Assembly (NCBI GenBank): GCA_017618135.1
Contig: JAFZUV010000002.1
Location: 1-64,000, forward strand
DNA from: Clostridia bacterium
GTDB taxonomy: Bacteria; Bacillota; Clostridia; Oscillospirales; Acutalibacteraceae
Direction of reading: 5' to 3'
Length of the DNA: 64,000 nt
Position numbers and translations under genes: made by a program. Positions 51,729 to 61,458 of this stretch are shown piece after piece. The notes below the pieces were generated by a model that worked only from the letters and a program-made list of their open reading frames with translations, was not told where the DNA came from and ran no database searches. Positions within the stretch are counted from its first letter, which is position 1. Each line of letters begins with the position of its first letter.

Positions 51729-53063
51729 TTGGGACTGAAGTTTAACAGTGATTACGCCAAGAGCTTTATAAGGACAAACGACCTTGAGGGACTTAAAAAT
51801 CAGGTGTCCGCATCACACAAAACCGTAAATGAAAAATCAGGACTCGGGAGTGATTTTCTCGGCTGGGTAGAGTTGCCCGTAAATTACGATAAAGAGGAAT
51901 TTTCGCGTATAAAGCGCGCGGCGGAAAAGATAAAGAGCGATACTGACATACTGCTGGTAATTGGCATAGGCGGCTCCTACTTGGGCGCTCGTGCGGCGAT
52001 CGAGTTTTTAAGAGGGCAAAACTATAATCGCCTCAGACAGGGAGTGCCTGAAATCTATTTCACCGGCAACAGTATAAGCGGCTCGGCTCTTAGCGACATT
52101 ATTAAAATTTGCGAGGGCAAACGCGTCTCGGTGAATATAATTTCAAAGTCGGGCACTACTACCGAACCGGCGGTGGCGTTCAGGGTGTTCAGAAAAATGC
52201 TCGAGGAGCGTTACGGTGAAAAAGAGGCTGCAAAGCGTATTTACTGCACAACCGATAAGGCGCGCGGTACACTTAAAGCTCTTGCCGACAGTAAGGGGTA
52301 CGAGTGCTTCGTAGTGCCGGACGATGTGGGCGGCAGATTTTCAGTGCTTACCGCTGTGGGGCTTTTGCCGATTGCGGCGGCCGGATGTGATATTGATGCG
52401 CTTATGAAAGGCGCGGCTGACGCTATGGCTGATTATAATATTGATGATGTTGAAAATAATCCGTGCTATAAGTATGCCGCGATAAGAAACGCTTTTTATC
52501 GCAAGGGTAAAGCGGTAGAGCTTCTTGTTTCCTATGAGCCGAGATTTACGATGATGTCGGAGTGGTTCAAGCAGCTTTTCGGCGAGAGCGAGGGTAAGGA
52601 TAACAAGGGACTTTTTCCGGCGTCTGTTATTTTCTCAACCGACCTGCACTCAATGGGTCAGTTCGTCCAGGACGGCGCGCGCATTATGTTTGAGACGGTC
52701 GTAAATATTGACGATAACGGGAGCGATGTTACAATAGAGGAAGAAGAAAATAATGGCGACGGACTCAACTTTCTTTCCGGCAAGCCTATGTCCTTTGTAA
52801 ACAGAAAGGCGTTTGAAGGGACCGTGCTCGCGCATACCGACGGCGGCGTGCCAAACCTTGTTATAACAGTGGATAAGGCGGACGAGGAAAATTTAGGCAG
52901 ACTTATTTACTTCTTTGAAAAAGCCTGTGCAATATCCGGATATATGCTCGGCGTTAATCCCTTCGACCAGCCGGGAGTGGAAAGCTATAAGAAAAATATG
53001 TTTGCACTGCTCGGCAAACCCGGATATGAGGATATGAAGGCGGAGCTTGAGGCTCGTCTGTGA
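51729..53063 (+). CDS. pgi: Glucose-6-phosphate isomerase
   Basis: This 444-residue enzyme interconverts glucose- and fructose-6-phosphate in glycolysis. [18 protein letters not shown] and [14 protein letters not shown] form the phosphate site, and [15 protein letters not shown]-type sequence the second signature. It starts at TTG with TGGAGG upstream. The length is typical of the short Firmicute form. Confidence 0.96.
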   Translation: MGLKFNSDYAKSFIRTNDLEGLKNQVSASHKTVNEKSGLGSDFLGWVELPVNYDKEEFSRIKRAAEKIKSDTDILLVIGIGGSYLGARAAIEFLRGQNYNRLRQGVPEIYFTGNSISGSALSDIIKICEGKRVSVNIISKSGTTTEPAVAFRVFRKMLEERYGEKEAAKRIYCTTDKARGTLKALADSKGYECFVVPDDVGGRFSVLTAVGLLPIAAAGCDIDALMKGAADAMADYNIDDVENNPCYKYAAIRNAFYRKGKAVELLVSYEPRFTMMSEWFKQLFGESEGKDNKGLFPASVIFSTDLHSMGQFVQDGARIMFETVVNIDDNGSDVTIEEEENNGDGLNFLSGKPMSFVNRKAFEGTVLAHTDGGVPNLVITVDKADEENLGRLIYFFEKACAISGYMLGVNPFDQPGVESYKKNMFALLGKPGYEDMKAELEARL

Positions 53064-53106
53064 GAAAATAACCGCTGGGCGGTATAATATAAAGGAGTGG
53101 TTTTAA

Positions 53107-53514
53107 ATGATAAAACTTATTATCGGCAAAAGAGGCTCGGGTAAAACAAAAAGGTTGGTAGACTTTGTAAACAAAGCGGCTAATGAGAGCCTCGGTAATG
53201 TTGTTTGCGTTGAAAAAGGGGATACGCTTACCTTTTCCGTTACCCATAAGGCACGGCTTATAGACGCTGACGCTTGCGCTATTTCCGGTTACGGTGAATA
53301 TTACGGTCTCCTTGCCGGTGTTAAGGCGGGAAATCATGATGTAACACATATTTTCGGTGACGCGACGCTTCGTATAGGCACAAGAAATTATGAGGAATTG
53401 GCGGATTTCTTAGAGAGACTGAAAACAATAGAGGATGTCGAGTTCCTGTTCACCGTTTCGTGTGATGAATCGGAGCTTCCGTCAAGAATTTTTGATATAG
53501 CTGAAAAGGTATAA
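53107..53514 (+). CDS. Small P-loop protein of unknown function
   Basis: This 135-residue protein has a Walker A motif GKRGSGKT at residues 7-14 and little else; no Walker B is obvious apart from a possible VEFLFTVS strand. Proteins of this type are sometimes labelled PilT-like, but the core PilT domains are missing. It follows pgi with its own AAAGGAG and precedes a strong terminator. Confidence 0.7.
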   Translation: MIKLIIGKRGSGKTKRLVDFVNKAANESLGNVVCVEKGDTLTFSVTHKARLIDADACAISGYGEYYGLLAGVKAGNHDVTHIFGDATLRIGTRNYEELADFLERLKTIEDVEFLFTVSCDESELPSRIFDIAEKV

Positions 53515-53533
53515 TATACATAACTGTAAATTG

Positions 53534-53560
53534 CCGGTCGGAATTCCGACCGGTTTTTTT
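53534..53560 (+). terminator. Terminator of pgi and the P-loop gene
   Basis: CCGGTCGG/CCGACCGG stem around AATT, followed by seven T. Confidence 0.9.
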
Positions 53561-53572
53561 ATTAAAAAAAGG

Positions 53573-53604
53573 GGACTGTGCGGTCAAAAGACAGCACAGT
53601 CCTT
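53573..53604 (-). terminator. Terminator of the 53648 membrane gene
   Basis: GGACTGTGC pairs with GCACAGTCC (53573-53581 with 53594-53602); on the minus strand a run of seven T follows. Confidence 0.7.
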
Positions 53605-53647
53605 TTAGGGGTTATTAATTCCGATGACAGTATCGGGATTAATCTAC

Positions 53648-54274
53648 TTATTCATTCGGATTGTCGATTGGAGAACGCATAGTGTTTCTGTATTTGAAAA
53701 TCAATATGCCGAAGCATACCATTGAAACTACTGAACACAGCGTGCTGAGAACGCTTAATGCGCTACCAGCAAAGAAAACGGAAATAAGAGTAAATCCTGC
53801 CAAAATAAAAGTTAGGATCGCAACATAACTTGAAACCTTGTTGCTCATAATTCCTGAAGTTATTGTTTCTTTTACCGTATTTATACTTTTTATAATTTTC
53901 GCATAATAAAGTATAGCTATCACAAATCCGGCAACAATCAGTAAATCCAACACTAACAAAACACCTATTCCTGCACTTGCGATACTTCCTGCCGTGCTGC
54001 TTATATCGTTTAATGCGGAATAGCCTTTTGACGATTGTACCATAGCAATAATAAATATTATTTCGACAATGCCAAGGCAGACGCATATGCAAACTAAACG
54101 AATTATATTTATTACCTTTATCATAGTAAGCCCAGAGGTTTTCATACCGTCTGAGTTACGGTTGATTGCCGATACAAAAATCATCCACAGTCCAATTGCA
54201 ACAATAATTGAGGGTATCATCCCAAAAAACGACATCGCCGAATACAGGCAACAGAAGTAAACATTCTGAAACAA
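53648..54274 (-). CDS. Polytopic membrane protein, start uncertain, possibly truncated
   Basis: This 208-residue frame has about five hydrophobic segments and no catalytic motif. MIPSIIVAIGLWMIF and GMKTSGLTMIKVI resemble the middle of longer clostridial membrane proteins as I recall them, which suggests loss of the N-terminus. No Shine-Dalgarno precedes the TTG at 54274, and the frame runs upstream into a hairpin. A later ATG is an option. It may be a remnant. Confidence 0.5.
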   Translation of the reverse strand: MFQNVYFCCLYSAMSFFGMIPSIIVAIGLWMIFVSAINRNSDGMKTSGLTMIKVINIIRLVCICVCLGIVEIIFIIAMVQSSKGYSALNDISSTAGSIASAGIGVLLVLDLLIVAGFVIAILYYAKIIKSINTVKETITSGIMSNKVSSYVAILTFILAGFTLISVFFAGSALSVLSTLCSVVSMVCFGILIFKYRNTMRSPIDNPNE

Positions 54275-54285
54275 AACAGCAGTTA

Positions 54286-54328
54286 ACCTGATTTTTGCGC
54301 TTTTGCGCAGAAATCGGGTTTTTTGTTA
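54286..54328 (+). terminator. Orphan plus-strand terminator
   Basis: AACCTGATTTTTGCGC pairs with GCGCAGAAATCGGGTT with two mismatches, followed by a T run. The T run is on the plus strand, but no plus-strand gene ends just before it. The rest of 54329-54407 is AT-rich and holds no gene. Confidence 0.65.
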
Positions 54329-54407
54329 CATTTGAAACAAAAGAAATTAAAAATCGAACGATATATATTATTTTTTTAACAACTATTAAAAAACGGGTAA
54401 AAAACGG

Positions 54408-54436
54408 TTGCAATTTTTATACTGAAGTAATATACT
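54408..54436 (+). promoter_or_regulatory. Promoter of the decarboxylase operon
   Basis: TTGCAA (54408-54413) and TATACT (54431-54436) are 17 bases apart. Confidence 0.6.
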
Positions 54437-54501
54437 GTTATTAAACTGGGGGAGTTTGGTTTTCAACGCTCTCTTTTATTCTCGGCTCGGAGGCGAAAAG
54501 T

Positions 54502-54789
54502 ATGAGCAATATATATTTATCGACGGCTGAAATACCTAATTGGTTCGCCGTAACCATGGGTATAGGAACAGTGTTTGCGGGGCTTATTTCAATTATAATA
54601 ATTTGTGTTATAACCGGATTTTTTTGCGGCGGGTCAAAGCGCAAAACGGACAGTCCGGCAAAAGCCCTGACAACCGTGACAAAACGCGAGGACGACCGCG
54701 AAATAATTGCGGCGGTTTGCGCCGTTTGTGCCGAAGATATGGGTGCCGATGTTAATTCACTTAAGGTAATTTCTTTTAAAAAATTATAA
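54502..54789 (+). CDS. Sodium-pump decarboxylase gamma subunit (OadG-like)
   Basis: This 95-residue protein has one membrane helix (about 18-42) and a polar tail. OadG subunits anchor the decarboxylase to the membrane. The assignment relies on operon position (before carrier, beta and alpha genes) and architecture because this subunit is poorly conserved. GGAGGCG precedes the ATG. Confidence 0.75.
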   Translation: MSNIYLSTAEIPNWFAVTMGIGTVFAGLISIIIICVITGFFCGGSKRKTDSPAKALTTVTKREDDREIIAAVCAVCAEDMGADVNSLKVISFKKL

Positions 54790-54809
54790 ACTGAGGAGAG
54801 GGCAAAGAG

Positions 54810-55151
54810 ATGAAAAAGTACAGAGTAAAGGTAAACGGAAATGTTTACGAAATAGAGCTTGAAGAAATAAAGGGCGGCGTTTCCGCGCCGGCTAAGAAGC
54901 AAGAAGGCGCGCCGGCAGTAAGCTCGGCGGCAAGCGGTGACGGTGAGGCTGTAAGCAGTCCTATGCCCGGCAATATCCTTACTGTGAATGTCACGGAGGG
55001 TCAGTCGGTAAGCAAAGGCGATGTGCTTATGGTGCTTGAGGCTATGAAAATGGAAAATGAAATTATGGCGCCGGTATCCGGCACTGTTACAGGCGTAGTT
55101 GCAAAAGGCAGCGCAGTTGAAACCGGAACGGTGCTTTGTACTATTAAGTGA
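54810..55151 (+). CDS. Biotin carrier protein of the sodium-pump decarboxylase
   Basis: This 113-residue protein has an Ala/Pro/Ser hinge and a biotinyl domain with EAMKMENE, in which the Lys is biotinylated. It ferries CO2 from the alpha subunit to the beta subunit. In some organisms this domain is fused to the alpha subunit; here it is separate. TGAGGAG precedes the ATG. Confidence 0.93.
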   Translation: MKKYRVKVNGNVYEIELEEIKGGVSAPAKKQEGAPAVSSAASGDGEAVSSPMPGNILTVNVTEGQSVSKGDVLMVLEAMKMENEIMAPVSGTVTGVVAKGSAVETGTVLCTIK

Positions 55152-55165
55152 TTTGGTGATTTGGT

Positions 55166-56377
55166 ATGCTTGAAAAACTGTTTGATTTTTTGAAAAGCAC
55201 CGGTTTTTATCTGCTTTTCGGCAATTTAAAAGATAACTGGGGCTCGCTTGTGATGATATTTGTAGCGCTTTTCCTGTTGTGGCTCGGTATCAAAAAGCAG
55301 TTTGAACCGCTGTTGTTAGTGGGTATCGCGTTTGGTATGCTTCTTACAAATCTTACGGCGTTTACTTCGTTTGACGCACTCTATCATACCGACCTTTGGG
55401 CTCAGTTTATGGATGAGGGAAGCGAGTTTTACCATTCTTACGGGCATATTATGTCTGAAGGCGGACTGCTTGATTTCCTCTATATAGGTGTTAAAACCTG
55501 CATTTATCCCTGCCTTATCTTTGTTGGTATAGGCGCAATGACAGATTTCGGACCTCTTATTTCCAATCCTAAGTCGCTGATACTCGGTGCGGCGGCGCAG
55601 GTGGGTATATTTATAACCTTTCTCGGCTGTGTTTATATGGCGTTTCCGCAGGCGGCGGCGGCTTCCATCGGCATTATAGGCGGGGCTGACGGTCCGACCG
55701 CGATTTACACTACAAGTAAACTTTTTCCGAATCTTTTAGGTCCGATAGCGGTCGCGGCGTATTCTTATATGGCTTTAGTGCCGGTAATTCAGCCGCCCAT
55801 TATGAGAATGCTTACCACAAAAAAAGAGCGAGCTATAGTTATGAAACCACTCCGCAGCGTTTCAAAAACCGAAAAGATTGTTTTTCCGATAGTGGTAACT
55901 ATATTTGTGGCGTTGTTAGTGCCTTCGGCTACACCGCTTGTAGGTTGTCTTATGCTTGGAAATCTTTGGAAAGAGTCGGGTGTTTGCGAGCGGCTTTGCA
56001 AAACTGCTCAAAACGAACTTATGAATATCGTTACGATATTCTTAGGTATATCCGTAGGTGCTACGGCTACCGCGCAAGCGTTCTTAAATCTCAATACTCT
56101 TAAAATTATGGGTATGGGAATTGCGGCGTTTGCCGTAGGTACCGCCGGCGGCGTACTGCTTGCCAAACTGATGAATTTATTTACCAGAAACAAGGTCAAT
56201 CCGCTTATCGGCTCCGCCGGTGTTTCGGCAGTGCCTATGGCGGCGAGGGTATCTCAAACCGTAGGACAAAAAGAAAATCCCTCTAATTTTCTGCTTATGC
56301 ACGCCATGGGACCGAATGTTGCCGGCGTTATCGGCTCGGCTATTGCCGCAGGCGTTTTAATAACACTTTTTGGATAA
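55166..56377 (+). CDS. oadB: Sodium ion-translocating decarboxylase beta subunit
   Basis: This 403-residue membrane protein has about nine to eleven helices. [29 protein letters not shown] (with the conserved Asp) and GLVVP-like GMLLTN segments fit the beta subunit, which couples decarboxylation of carboxybiotin to Na+ export. It follows the biotin carrier gene by 14 bases. Confidence 0.95.
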   Translation: MLEKLFDFLKSTGFYLLFGNLKDNWGSLVMIFVALFLLWLGIKKQFEPLLLVGIAFGMLLTNLTAFTSFDALYHTDLWAQFMDEGSEFYHSYGHIMSEGGLLDFLYIGVKTCIYPCLIFVGIGAMTDFGPLISNPKSLILGAAAQVGIFITFLGCVYMAFPQAAAASIGIIGGADGPTAIYTTSKLFPNLLGPIAVAAYSYMALVPVIQPPIMRMLTTKKERAIVMKPLRSVSKTEKIVFPIVVTIFVALLVPSATPLVGCLMLGNLWKESGVCERLCKTAQNELMNIVTIFLGISVGATATAQAFLNLNTLKIMGMGIAAFAVGTAGGVLLAKLMNLFTRNKVNPLIGSAGVSAVPMAARVSQTVGQKENPSNFLLMHAMGPNVAGVIGSAIAAGVLITLFG

Positions 56378-56389
56378 CGGAGATTTAAT

Positions 56390-57787
56390 ATGAACAAAAA
56401 ACCTTTGTATATTACCGATACCGTTCTTCGTGATGCGCATCAGTCACAAGCGGCTACCCGTATGACGCTCGAGGATATGTTGCCGGCTCTCGAAAAACTT
56501 GACAGAATCGGCTATTGGTCGGTTGAGTGCTGGGGCGGAGCCACTTTTGACGCCTGTATGCGATTTTTAGGCGAGGACCCCTGGGAGAGATTGCGCACAA
56601 TTAAAGCGCATATGCCCAACACAAAGCTTCAAATGCTTTTCAGAGGGCAGAATATTTTAGGTTACAAGCATTATGCCGACGATGTTGTTGACGCCTTTGT
56701 AAAAAAGTCTATAGAAAACGGAATAGATGTCATACGCATTTTTGACGCGCTTAACGATGTTCGAAATCTGAGCCGTTCTATTGAGTCTTGCAAAAAATAC
56801 GGCGGTGTCTGTGAAGCGGCTATAAGCTATACGGTAAGCCCTGTGCATAACGAGGAATATTTTGTAAATCTTGCAAAAACACTCGAAGAAATGGGCGCCG
56901 ATATTATTTGCATAAAGGATATGGCAAATTTACTTTTGCCTTTTGACGCTTATTCTCTCGTTAAAAAGCTAAAGGAGAATGTTAAGGCGCCCATTCACCT
57001 TCACACGCATAATACAACCGGCACAGGAGATATGACCAATCTGATGGCCGCGCAGGCCGGTGTTGATATAGTTGATACCGCGCTTTCTCCGCTTTCAAAC
57101 GGAACTTCTCAGCCTTCCACCGAGGCGCTTGTCGCCACGCTTAAGGGGACCGACCGTGACACCGGACTCGACCTTAACGCTTTATGTGATGTTGCCTCGC
57201 ATTTCCGTACGGTCGCTGAGCGGCTGAAAAGTGCCGGAATACTTGATCCCAAGGTGTTATCCGTTGATACAAAAACCCTTATTTATCAGGTCCCCGGCGG
57301 TATGCTTTCAAATATGATAAACCAGCTAAAGCAAGCGGGTAAAGAGGATAAATACTATGATGTTTTAGCTGAGGTGCCGAGAGTACGCAAAGATTTCGGA
57401 TATCCTCCGCTTGTAACGCCGACCAGTCAGATAGTGGGCACACAGTCGGTTATGAATATCATTTCCGGCGAGCGGTATAAGATGGTGCCCAAAGAGTCAA
57501 AGGCTCTGCTTCGCGGCGAATATGGAAAGCTTCCCGGTGAGGTTAACGATGAAGTAAGGCGTAAGGTGATAGGAAACAGCGAGGTTATCACCTGCCGTCC
57601 CGCAGATCTGATCGAGCCTGAGCTTAAAAAATACGCCGCCGAAATGAAGGAAAAAGGCATCGGAAAATCCGAAGAGGATGTTTTAAGCTATGCGCTGTTC
57701 CCGTCTGTTGCGGAAAAGTTTTTTGCCGAGAGAGACGGAAAAAAGCAGGATAAAAACACAGTCAGAGAACTGACGGTGGAATATTGA
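56390..57787 (+). CDS. oadA: Decarboxylase alpha subunit, carboxyltransferase domain (oxaloacetate type)
   Basis: This 465-residue protein opens ITDTVLRDAHQSQAATRM, then has ECWGGATFD, LFRGQNILGY and IHLHTHNTTG, the metal and substrate sites of the pyruvate/oxaloacetate carboxyltransferase fold. It moves CO2 from oxaloacetate to biotin on the carrier. The C-terminal biotin domain is absent because it is encoded separately. Oxaloacetate is the expected substrate; a related 2-oxoacid cannot be ruled out. Confidence 0.93.
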   Translation: MNKKPLYITDTVLRDAHQSQAATRMTLEDMLPALEKLDRIGYWSVECWGGATFDACMRFLGEDPWERLRTIKAHMPNTKLQMLFRGQNILGYKHYADDVVDAFVKKSIENGIDVIRIFDALNDVRNLSRSIESCKKYGGVCEAAISYTVSPVHNEEYFVNLAKTLEEMGADIICIKDMANLLLPFDAYSLVKKLKENVKAPIHLHTHNTTGTGDMTNLMAAQAGVDIVDTALSPLSNGTSQPSTEALVATLKGTDRDTGLDLNALCDVASHFRTVAERLKSAGILDPKVLSVDTKTLIYQVPGGMLSNMINQLKQAGKEDKYYDVLAEVPRVRKDFGYPPLVTPTSQIVGTQSVMNIISGERYKMVPKESKALLRGEYGKLPGEVNDEVRRKVIGNSEVITCRPADLIEPELKKYAAEMKEKGIGKSEEDVLSYALFPSVAEKFFAERDGKKQDKNTVRELTVEY

Positions 57788-57804
57788 TAAATATTCAGTT
57801 ATTG

Positions 57805-57829
57805 AGCCGGCAAAACGCCGGCTTTTTTG
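57805..57829 (+). terminator. Terminator of the decarboxylase operon
   Basis: AGCCGGC/GCCGGCT stem around AAAAC, followed by TTTTTGTTT. Confidence 0.85.
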
Positions 57830-57941
57830 TTTGCTGAAGGCATAGCGCGAAATATTTGAATAAGTTAACAAAAAGTTCTTTAATTTTATATTACTGTATG
57901 ATATAATCTATAGTGTATAACTTTGCGAAGGAGGGGAGCGC

Positions 57942-59270
57942 ATGAAAATCCGCAGAATAACGGCAGTGTTTATGGCGGCTTGTCTTTGCGTATTGCTTAC
58001 CGGTTGTAAGATGTTTTCTGTTGATACCGAGCAGCTTATGACTCCTCCGGAACTTACCGGTGAGATGGTTCCGATAAGCCGCGCCCTTTCAAGCAGCATA
58101 AAGGGTGAGTATCAGCTCAAATACCCTTCGTCAGGCGAGCGCAGAAGCGCGATAATACTTGAGGATATTGACGGTGACGGTGCCGTTGAGGCGTTTGCGT
58201 TTTACAGCACGCAGGATGATGAGACTACCAATATGCACATCAACGCCGTTTGCAAGGGCAAAAGCGGTTACAAAAGCGTAGCGGAGCAATCAATCGTAGC
58301 GGGAAATGTTGAGATGGTTGATTTTTGTGACCTTGACGGCGACGGAATAAAGGAGATAATCGTAGGTTGGGAAGTATACGGCGCAAGTGAAAAGCGACTG
58401 TGCGTTTATTCGTTGGACCGCAAAAAGCTGTCCCGGCGTCTTTCTGAGAAATACACGGGCTTTGCCTGCTGTGATCTTACGGGAAGCGGCAGTTTTGAAT
58501 TATTTATTCATCTGCTTGATACATCGTCAATGATAAACAGCGCGTCGTTGTACAGATTTTCGGATGGCGGACTTCAAAAAATCGGCGGCTGTATACTTGA
58601 TTCTGAAGTAAAAACGGCGTCCTCACCGGTTTTTTCAAGGCTGTCGAGCGGAAGACCGGCGGTTTATATTGATGAAATAAAAGGCGCCGGTGCCGTTACT
58701 GAAGTTTTAGTGTTCGGTGATGATGAGCTTAAAAACCCGCTTCTTGAGACCGATGATACTATTGAAAACATCAGAACACTGCGCTCCGCTTCAATACCCT
58801 GTATGGACATTGATTTTGACGGAGTACCCGAAATTCCGGTTGCAACAAACCTTCCCAACGCGGCTGATACGGAAGAGCTGCTCTACTATACCAACTGGTG
58901 CGAGTTTGACGGCGAAAATCTGCTAACGAAAAAGATAACGGTATTTAATACGATAGACGGTTACTATCTTGATGTACCGCAAAATCTTGAGGGGCATTTA
59001 GCGGTGCTTAAGGATACTGATAATCACCGGAGAGTGTTTTACTATTATGACGCTCAGTCGGATATAATAGGCGAACGACTGGCGTCAATAGAGGTAATAT
59101 CCGAAAAGAAATGGCAAAGCAAGAGCTTTGACAGAAGAAATCTTTTTGAGCTCGGCGAGGATAAAAGCGTAGTTTTCGTAGGTTCGGTAAACTTGACCGG
59201 TGCGGTTCAGATAAGTCAGAAGCAGTTGAAGGAATTATTTAATCTTATCCCGCAGGAGGTGCAAAAGTGA
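57942..59270 (+). CDS. Lipoprotein with four DxDGDG-type repeats
   Basis: This 442-residue exported lipoprotein (lipobox LTGC, Cys about 23) has four spaced repeats: DIDGDGAVEAF, DLDGDGIKEII, DLTGSGSFELF and DIDFDGVPEIP. These resemble VCBS/FG-GAP calcium-binding blades. Its stop overlaps the response-regulator start, so it is translated with the two-component system. A sensory input role is possible but inferred. GAAGGAGGGGAG precedes the ATG. TATAAT lies at 57902-57907. Confidence 0.82.
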   Translation: MKIRRITAVFMAACLCVLLTGCKMFSVDTEQLMTPPELTGEMVPISRALSSSIKGEYQLKYPSSGERRSAIILEDIDGDGAVEAFAFYSTQDDETTNMHINAVCKGKSGYKSVAEQSIVAGNVEMVDFCDLDGDGIKEIIVGWEVYGASEKRLCVYSLDRKKLSRRLSEKYTGFACCDLTGSGSFELFIHLLDTSSMINSASLYRFSDGGLQKIGGCILDSEVKTASSPVFSRLSSGRPAVYIDEIKGAGAVTEVLVFGDDELKNPLLETDDTIENIRTLRSASIPCMDIDFDGVPEIPVATNLPNAADTEELLYYTNWCEFDGENLLTKKITVFNTIDGYYLDVPQNLEGHLAVLKDTDNHRRVFYYYDAQSDIIGERLASIEVISEKKWQSKSFDRRNLFELGEDKSVVFVGSVNLTGAVQISQKQLKELFNLIPQEVQK

Positions 59271-59965
59271 AAAGAGTTTTAATCGTTGAAGATGAGGCTG
59301 CAATAAGGGAGTTCGAGGCTATAAATTTAAACCGAGTCGGTTATGAGACCGTTGAGGCGGGCTCCGGAGAAGAGGCTCTCGAAATTTTTGACAGTGATCT
59401 TAAGGGCTTTGATCTTGCTCTTATTGATGTTATGATGCCCGGGATGGACGGATTTCAGCTCGTAAAGGAGTTAAGGGCCAGAACAGCTACTCTCGGTATT
59501 ATAATGCTTACCGCAAAATCACAGGAAATGGACAAAATCAGCGGACTTATGCTTGGGGCTGACGATTATGTAACAAAGCCCTTCAGTCCTACCGAATTGC
59601 TGGCGCGGGTGGATTCGCTTTACCGCAGGGTAGGTGTAAATTTGCGAGCCAAATCGGATTCCGGTAAGCTTACTTCCGGCGAGTTTGAGCTTGATATGCG
59701 CCGTCGGACACTTTCAAAAGGCGGCAAGGGTATAGAACTGACACAGGTTGAATTTCAGATAATGGAATACTTTTTCACAAATCCGGATACGCCGATATCC
59801 AGGCGGGATATTTTAAAAAAGGTCTGGGGCGAAAATTATTTCGGTGAAGAAAAGATAGTGGATGTAAATATACACAGACTCAGAACCAAGATAGAAGATA
59901 ACCCGTCCGACCCTGAATACATTGTTACGGTTTGGGGTATGGGTTATAAATGGAATGTTTATTAA
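59267..59965 (+). CDS. OmpR/PhoB-type response regulator
   Basis: This 232-residue protein has a receiver domain (Glu9-Asp10 region, phosphorylated Asp54, Lys104) and a winged-helix DNA-binding domain (about 130-232) with TPISRRDILKKVWG. It starts at GTG, overlapping the lipoprotein stop by four bases, after CAGGAGG. Its partner kinase follows by 35 bases. Confidence 0.95.
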   Translation: MKRVLIVEDEAAIREFEAINLNRVGYETVEAGSGEEALEIFDSDLKGFDLALIDVMMPGMDGFQLVKELRARTATLGIIMLTAKSQEMDKISGLMLGADDYVTKPFSPTELLARVDSLYRRVGVNLRAKSDSGKLTSGEFELDMRRRTLSKGGKGIELTQVEFQIMEYFFTNPDTPISRRDILKKVWGENYFGEEKIVDVNIHRLRTKIEDNPSDPEYIVTVWGMGYKWNVY

Positions 59966-60000
59966 AGCTTTGATTTGAATGCGGAAATGGCGGTGATGCG

Positions 60001-61458
60001 GTGAAACTTAATATGCATTTTAAGAGCGTTGCGATGCGCTGGTTTGTTGAGGTATTTTTAATAGTTCTGCTTGTAGTAACCGTGCTCTCTGTTGCAATTT
60101 CAGTCTTCTTAAGATCTCTTTATGTTGAGCGGGTGCAAACGCTTGCGGAAGAATATGCTTTTGAGTTTCGCGCGCTGGAAGCTACCAATTCGGACAGTTT
60201 CCTTGATACCGCAATGCAGATAACAAACGCGTTTTCTCATAAAGACAAAATGGAGGTTCAGATACTTGACGCCGACGGCAAAAGCATAATAAGCACAACC
60301 GGATTTGAACCGAAAGACAGTAGACCAATCGAATTTAAAGCGGCGTTGTCCGCTGAGGACGGACTTGCGAATTTTACCGGAAAAGCACCGTCCGGTGAAA
60401 GCATAGTTTCTCAAACTCAGATAGTAAAAAACGAATATGGCACGGTGATAGGCGGGTATCGTTGGATAGTATCGTTAGCCGAAACATATAAACGGTTCCG
60501 GATAACAGTTGCGCTTATCGCCGCGCTGGCACTTGTTGTACTCGGTCTTTGCGCCGTATCCGGTATATTCTTCATCGGCTCTATTTTAAAGCCCGTAAGG
60601 GAGATAAGCAGTGCGGCGAGGAAAATTGCGCTGGGCGACTTTAAAACCAGAATAGAGAACGAAAGAGGCGACGAAATTGCCGAGCTGTGTGACAGCATAA
60701 ATGAAATGGCAAGCGAGCTTCAGCATGCGGAAGAAATAAAAAACGATTTTATTTCTTCTGTATCGCACGAACTGCGCACGCCGCTTACCGCCATACGGGG
60801 TTGGGGAGAGACGGCAAAGATGTCGATAGGAACCGATGAAGAGCTTGTATCGCGGGGTATAGATGTTGTATTAAGCGAGGCGGACAGGCTTTCGGGTCTT
60901 GTCGAAGAGCTGCTTGATTTTTCGCGTATGCAAAGCGGAAGGCTTACCGTAAACACACAACCCATAGATGTATCAATGCTTCTTAAAAGCACCTACGATA
61001 TGTATACCGAGCTGGCTTCAAAGCAGGGGATTGAAATATCCTACACCCCGCCGATTCAAAACTCTATCGTTATGGGCGACCCCGACAGGCTCAAGCAGGT
61101 TTTTATAAATGTAATTGATAATGCCGTTAAATATACCGAAAAGGGCGGACTCATTCTTGTTGTACAAACAAGAGAAGAGGGATGTGTTCAGATAGTAATA
61201 AAAGATACCGGCGTAGGCATCCCTGCGGAAGATGTAGACCATGTAAAAGAAAAGTTTTTTAAATCCAACAAAACCGTGCGCGGCAGCGGTATAGGGCTTG
61301 CCGTGGCGGACGAAATAATAAAACAACACGGAGGACTCTTGTTTGTTGAGAGTACCGAAGGCGTAGGCACTACGGTTACAATTGTTCTGCCGCTTTATGA
61401 GCCTAAGGAGGAAGCGCAGGAGGAAAATCAAATTGAAACGAAGGAAGGCGAAAGCTGA
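60001..61458 (+). CDS. Membrane sensor histidine kinase
   Basis: This 485-residue kinase has two membrane helices (about 10-35 and 165-195) around an extracellular sensor domain, a HAMP domain, and HisKA with SVSHELRTPLTAIRG (His256). The ATPase has NVIDNAVKYTEKGG, KDTGVGIP and GSGIGLAVADEI. It phosphorylates the preceding regulator. The C-terminal tail is Glu-rich. The stop overlaps the next gene by one base. Confidence 0.95.
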   Translation: MKLNMHFKSVAMRWFVEVFLIVLLVVTVLSVAISVFLRSLYVERVQTLAEEYAFEFRALEATNSDSFLDTAMQITNAFSHKDKMEVQILDADGKSIISTTGFEPKDSRPIEFKAALSAEDGLANFTGKAPSGESIVSQTQIVKNEYGTVIGGYRWIVSLAETYKRFRITVALIAALALVVLGLCAVSGIFFIGSILKPVREISSAARKIALGDFKTRIENERGDEIAELCDSINEMASELQHAEEIKNDFISSVSHELRTPLTAIRGWGETAKMSIGTDEELVSRGIDVVLSEADRLSGLVEELLDFSRMQSGRLTVNTQPIDVSMLLKSTYDMYTELASKQGIEISYTPPIQNSIVMGDPDRLKQVFINVIDNAVKYTEKGGLILVVQTREEGCVQIVIKDTGVGIPAEDVDHVKEKFFKSNKTVRGSGIGLAVADEIIKQHGGLLFVESTEGVGTTVTIVLPLYEPKEEAQEENQIETKEGES

